Assembly (NCBI GenBank): GCA_028278645.1
Contig: JANQDZ010000061.1
Span: 1-34,603, forward strand
Source: Longimicrobiales bacterium
GTDB taxonomy: Bacteria > Gemmatimonadota > Gemmatimonadetes > Longimicrobiales > Gaopeijiaceae
Reading direction: 5' to 3'
Length of the DNA stretch: 34,603 nt
The notes below the pieces were generated by a model. The model ran no database searches, had not been told where the DNA came from, and worked only from the letters and a program-made list of their open reading frames with translations. This document shows positions 32,198 through 34,603 of this stretch, one piece after another. Numbering within the stretch: position 1 is the first letter of the stretch; the number at the start of each line of letters is the position of its first letter. The position numbers were made by a program, and so were the translations under genes.

Positions 32198-33265
32198 TTA
32201 GAAAACTACGCCAAAGGAGATGTGAACTGGCTCCGACTCCCCTGTTAGCGATGAACCGGAGACCCTCTTGGCGACACCCAATTCGAACCGCTGGTACCGG
32301 AGTCCCAGCCCTACACTGGCACCCGCGGTCTGGCCTGACTGCTGTTGCCCGTATCCTGCCCGGAGGAAAAAGAGGTCGTCTTCACCTGCCAGGAATTCAG
32401 CCCCGAGGTAAAGAATGGGGTCACCCAGGTCCCGCCACCGGTCCTCCATCTCGGCGTTCACCCATAATTCTAATCCCTCCCGATCCGTAAAATGCCGCAA
32501 CCCCTCGTAGGAGACCGCGGCCCTCAACCTGGTCGGGAGAGGATCAGCTTGTTGAGCGTTGATGAGTTGGAGGCTGGGGCCAACATGCGCCAGGAGGACT
32601 CCCACCCTGAGGGGAATCTCAGGGATCGGGGCTCCTTGGATTCCTGCGTCCAGGGCGTACGTGGTTCCAGTCACTCCGGCATCGGTGCACTGACCTCTGC
32701 AGGTGATCCGAGACTGGAACACCTTAAAGTTCAGACCCGTGTCGAGGCGAGGTATTACCTGTAAGCCGAAGGACACCACCGCCAGGTGGTCGCGGAAGCT
32801 CACGGATCCCAGGACTGTCCCATCCTGACCACGTAGATCCTGGTCACCCAGGTCCAGGAGTTGGTACGAAACAGCGATAGCGCCCAACGGTTGTCGGGCG
32901 AGGATGAGAGAAAATCCAGTGGCTTCGCCGGCAAGGTGGTTCCCCCGATAGACCGAGAAGCTTCCGTCCTCCAAGCGGGCCAGCCCTGCTGGATTCCAGA
33001 AGACAGATTCCCTTCCAGCTGTGGCGGTGACGGCCCTGCCCATTCCGATCCCCCGTGCGCCGATGGGGAGAAGGAGGGTCAAAGCTCCTTCCGTCGAGCT
33101 CGGTTGGGCCGTGAAGATGCCGGCTGCGTAAGCACCCAGGCCTTCGGGAGGCTTTCCACCGGTCGAACCCTGGGCCTTCGCGGGGCAGACCCTGAGAAGG
33201 AACACGATCAGCCCCAGTCCAAAGGGGAAAAGGACGGTCCGTTGGAGAAGTCCGGTCACCTTCAC
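32198..33265 (-). CDS. PorV/PorQ-family outer-membrane beta-barrel protein
   Basis: The 355-residue product has a signal peptide (VTGLLQRTVLFPFGLGLIVFLLRVCPAKAQG) and the family opening GARGIGMGRAVTATAGRESVFWNPAGLARLEDG, in which GMG and WNPAGLA are typical of the PorV/UPF0164 group. The rest is alternating beta strands of a FadL-like barrel, ending in FGVVF with the terminal aromatic residue expected for BAM substrates. In Bacteroidota PorV is an outer-membrane shuttle for type IX secretion, but this broad family also occurs without that system, and no PorU or Spr proteins are here. It starts with GTG overlapping the era stop (GTGA) and has GGAGG before it. Confidence 0.87.
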   Translation of the reverse strand: MKVTGLLQRTVLFPFGLGLIVFLLRVCPAKAQGSTGGKPPEGLGAYAAGIFTAQPSSTEGALTLLLPIGARGIGMGRAVTATAGRESVFWNPAGLARLEDGSFSVYRGNHLAGEATGFSLILARQPLGAIAVSYQLLDLGDQDLRGQDGTVLGSVSFRDHLAVVSFGLQVIPRLDTGLNFKVFQSRITCRGQCTDAGVTGTTYALDAGIQGAPIPEIPLRVGVLLAHVGPSLQLINAQQADPLPTRLRAAVSYEGLRHFTDREGLELWVNAEMEDRWRDLGDPILYLGAEFLAGEDDLFFLRAGYGQQQSGQTAGASVGLGLRYQRFELGVAKRVSGSSLTGESEPVHISFGVVF

Positions 33266-34200
33266 GGACCCTCCTCAGGTACCGGGAAACCAAGCCTTTT
33301 CAAATCCGCTCTCTTTCTTCTCCAGTCAGGGAGGATTTTTACCCAGAGGTCAAGGTAAACCTTTCGGTCCAAGAACTCCTCGATCTTTTTTCTCGAACGG
33401 GTGCTGAGTTTCCTGATGGAAGCCCCCCCTTTTCCGATCAGGATCCCCTTCTGAGACTTCCGTTCCACAAACAAGTGGGCCTGAATGTATACGGGATCCT
33501 CGGCTTCCCGGAACTCCTCGATTTGGCAGAAAACCGAATACGGGATCTCCTGGTGGTATTCCTGGAAAACCGTTTCTCTGATCATCTCGGCCACGAAAAA
33601 CCGGACGGGGTCACTCGCGATGTCATCCGGGGGGTAGAGGAACGGGCCGACTGGTAGAATCTCCTCCAATCGGGCTTGGAGTTCCTCCACACCGGCGTTC
33701 TTCAAGGCACATATGAAGAACGGTTCACCCCCCAGCCCTTGTGACGCCCAGGCCGCCAGGTCCGGGTCCTCATCCCCTGCGACTAGGTCCATTTTGTTGA
33801 AGGCCACCAGGAGTGGGACAGGCGGTCGGTCTTCGAGGACTGAAAGGATGGGTCCGGCCTCGAGAGGTTCTTTTCCCTTTGAGGCGTCCACCACCAGCAG
33901 GAGAACGTCGGCTTCCTGGAGGGCCGTTCGAGCCGACGAGAGCATCGATCGCTGGAGGAGATCCCGGGCTTCGAGGAGCCCTGGAGTATCCAAGAAGATC
34001 ATCTGGGCTCGATCGGTGGTCAGGATTCCGGTGACCCGTTGCCAGGTTGTCTGTGCCTTAGGCGTGACGATAGACAACTGGTCGCCGATCAAGGCGTTCA
34101 TCAGGGTGGACTTCCCGGCGTTGGGTGGACCGATCAGGGTCACGTACCCAGTCCGAGTGTCCAATTCTTCGGGGGATCCTCCATGGGTCGGGATTGTCAT
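33262..34200 (-). CDS. era: GTPase Era
   Basis: Era is an essential GTPase that binds the 3' end of 16S rRNA and helps 30S subunit assembly. The 312 residues carry G1 GPPNAGKS (24-31), the switch region KAQTTWQRVTGILT, G3 DTPG, G4 NKMD and a G5-like CALKNAGVEEL (CAL in place of SAL). The C-terminal KH domain (about 220-300, ERKSQKGILIGKGGASIRKLSTRSRKKIEEFLDRKVYLDLWVKI) is intact with its GKGG loop. The ATG at 34200 is preferred because the GTPase core begins soon after; the longer frame starts with TTG at 34266. It is the first gene after the rRNA terminator, and its stop overlaps the PorV-like GTG. The 198-base gap before it shows no clear promoter. Confidence 0.97.
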   Translation of the reverse strand: MTIPTHGGSPEELDTRTGYVTLIGPPNAGKSTLMNALIGDQLSIVTPKAQTTWQRVTGILTTDRAQMIFLDTPGLLEARDLLQRSMLSSARTALQEADVLLLVVDASKGKEPLEAGPILSVLEDRPPVPLLVAFNKMDLVAGDEDPDLAAWASQGLGGEPFFICALKNAGVEELQARLEEILPVGPFLYPPDDIASDPVRFFVAEMIRETVFQEYHQEIPYSVFCQIEEFREAEDPVYIQAHLFVERKSQKGILIGKGGASIRKLSTRSRKKIEEFLDRKVYLDLWVKILPDWRRKRADLKRLGFPVPEEGP

Positions 34201-34398
34201 CCCGAGAAACTTCCCGTGGGCCGGGCCTTTTGGCAACGGGGGGTCGATTCTGCCCGGGCGTTCCAACCCTCCCTGCGGCTCCGACTACGACTCACAGGCG
34301 CACCGGGCTCCGAACGAACCGGCCATGGGCCGTCGCAGAGTCGCCTCGGCAGGGTCGGAGCTCCCGGGCAACCACACTGATGCCAGGTGATGGGCCCC

Positions 34399-34431
34399 AA
34401 AAAGACCCCCCTGCCATAGGACAGAGGGGCC
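34399..34431 (-). terminator. intrinsic terminator of the rRNA operon
   Basis: GGCCCCTCTG pairs with CAGGGGGGTC over 10 bases (two G-U pairs) around an 8-base loop and is followed by TTTTT on the minus strand. It starts 10 bases after the 3' end of 5S rRNA, as expected for the end of an rRNA operon. Confidence 0.9.
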
Positions 34432-34441
34432 TTCAGATGAA

Positions 34442-34556
34442 GCTGGCAGCGACGTACTCTCCCACCGGATAGACCAGCAGTACCATTCGCGCGGTGGGGC
34501 TTAACGGCCGTGTTCGGGATGGGAACGGGTGTGACCCCCACGCCATAGCCACCAGC
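34442..34556 (-). rRNA. rrf: 5S ribosomal RNA
   Basis: The minus strand holds a complete 5S rRNA of about 115 bases. Helix I pairs GCTGGTGGC (5') with GCTGCCAGC (3') over 9 bases. The conserved CCCATCCCGAACACGG of loops B/C and the GGTGGGAGAGTACGTCGCTGCC 3' region are present in order. It is followed by a terminator, and the 23S and 16S genes should lie beyond the right edge. The remaining bases (34557-34603) would be 23S-5S spacer. Confidence 0.97.
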
Positions 34557-34603
34557 ACCAGTCGGCTGCTGATCGTGGCGCCGGGCTTCGTTGGGCTTTG
34601 TCG

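Noticed and set aside
34201-34266. Longer Era start at 34266
   Set aside because: It uses TTG and adds 22 non-conserved residues; the ATG at 34200 lies close to the GTPase core.
34201-34398. Possible promoter or small gene between the rRNA terminator and era
   Set aside because: No convincing -35/-10 pair with 16-18 base spacing and no coherent short frame was seen, although era must be transcribed from somewhere here or by readthrough.

Overview
The window reads as chromosomal core DNA of a diderm (outer-membrane) bacterium, most likely a member of the Gemmatimonadota or a close relative in the FCB group. The clues are a fused LpxC-FabZ protein, a PorV/PorQ-type outer-membrane protein, BshC (bacillithiol synthesis), McsA-McsB-ClpC in a lipid A-making cell, a GC-rich sequence and P/E-rich zinc-ribbon proteins. 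The phylum is inferred from gene content only. There is no sign of mobile elements, CRISPR, phage or recent transfer.

Every gene seen is on the minus strand, so transcription runs from high to low coordinates. From the right edge: the tail of an rRNA operon (5S rRNA and an intrinsic terminator); era, a PorV-like protein, an unknown exported protein, RNase R, a divergent GGDEF protein and a zinc-ribbon protein; then prfB (with the classical +1 programmed frameshift), lysS, lolC/E, lolD, mcsA, mcsB, clpC, bamA and an ompH/skp-like gene. After a strong internal terminator come the lipid A genes lpxD, lpxC-fabZ, lpxA, a Gfo/Idh oxidoreductase, a 44-codon membrane ORF, lpxB, a DUF374 acyltransferase and lpxK. 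These run on into rlmH, bshC, a PspB-like small protein, murJ and uvrC. A TPR lipoprotein and tRNA-Gly(CCC), each with its own promoter, end the window.

Much of the content serves envelope assembly: lipoprotein release (LolCD), beta-barrel insertion (BamA), periplasmic chaperoning (Skp), lipid A synthesis (LpxD/C/A/B/K plus a late acyltransferase) and lipid II flipping (MurJ). Many neighbours overlap by 1-17 bases (ATGA, GTGA and TGATG junctions), which suggests translational coupling. Three good sigma70-type promoters (17-base spacers) lie before the tRNA, the TPR gene and prfB. The latter two are followed by GC-rich hairpins in the leader, a possible attenuation layout.

No wholly new defence or mobile system was found. 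The most useful second-look items are the small membrane ORF in the lpx operon, the terminator 30 bases ahead of lpxD, the leader hairpins, the GnnA-like oxidoreductase without a visible partner aminotransferase, the CtsR-less arginine-phosphorylation operon joined to outer-membrane biogenesis, and the PspB-like gene between bshC and murJ.
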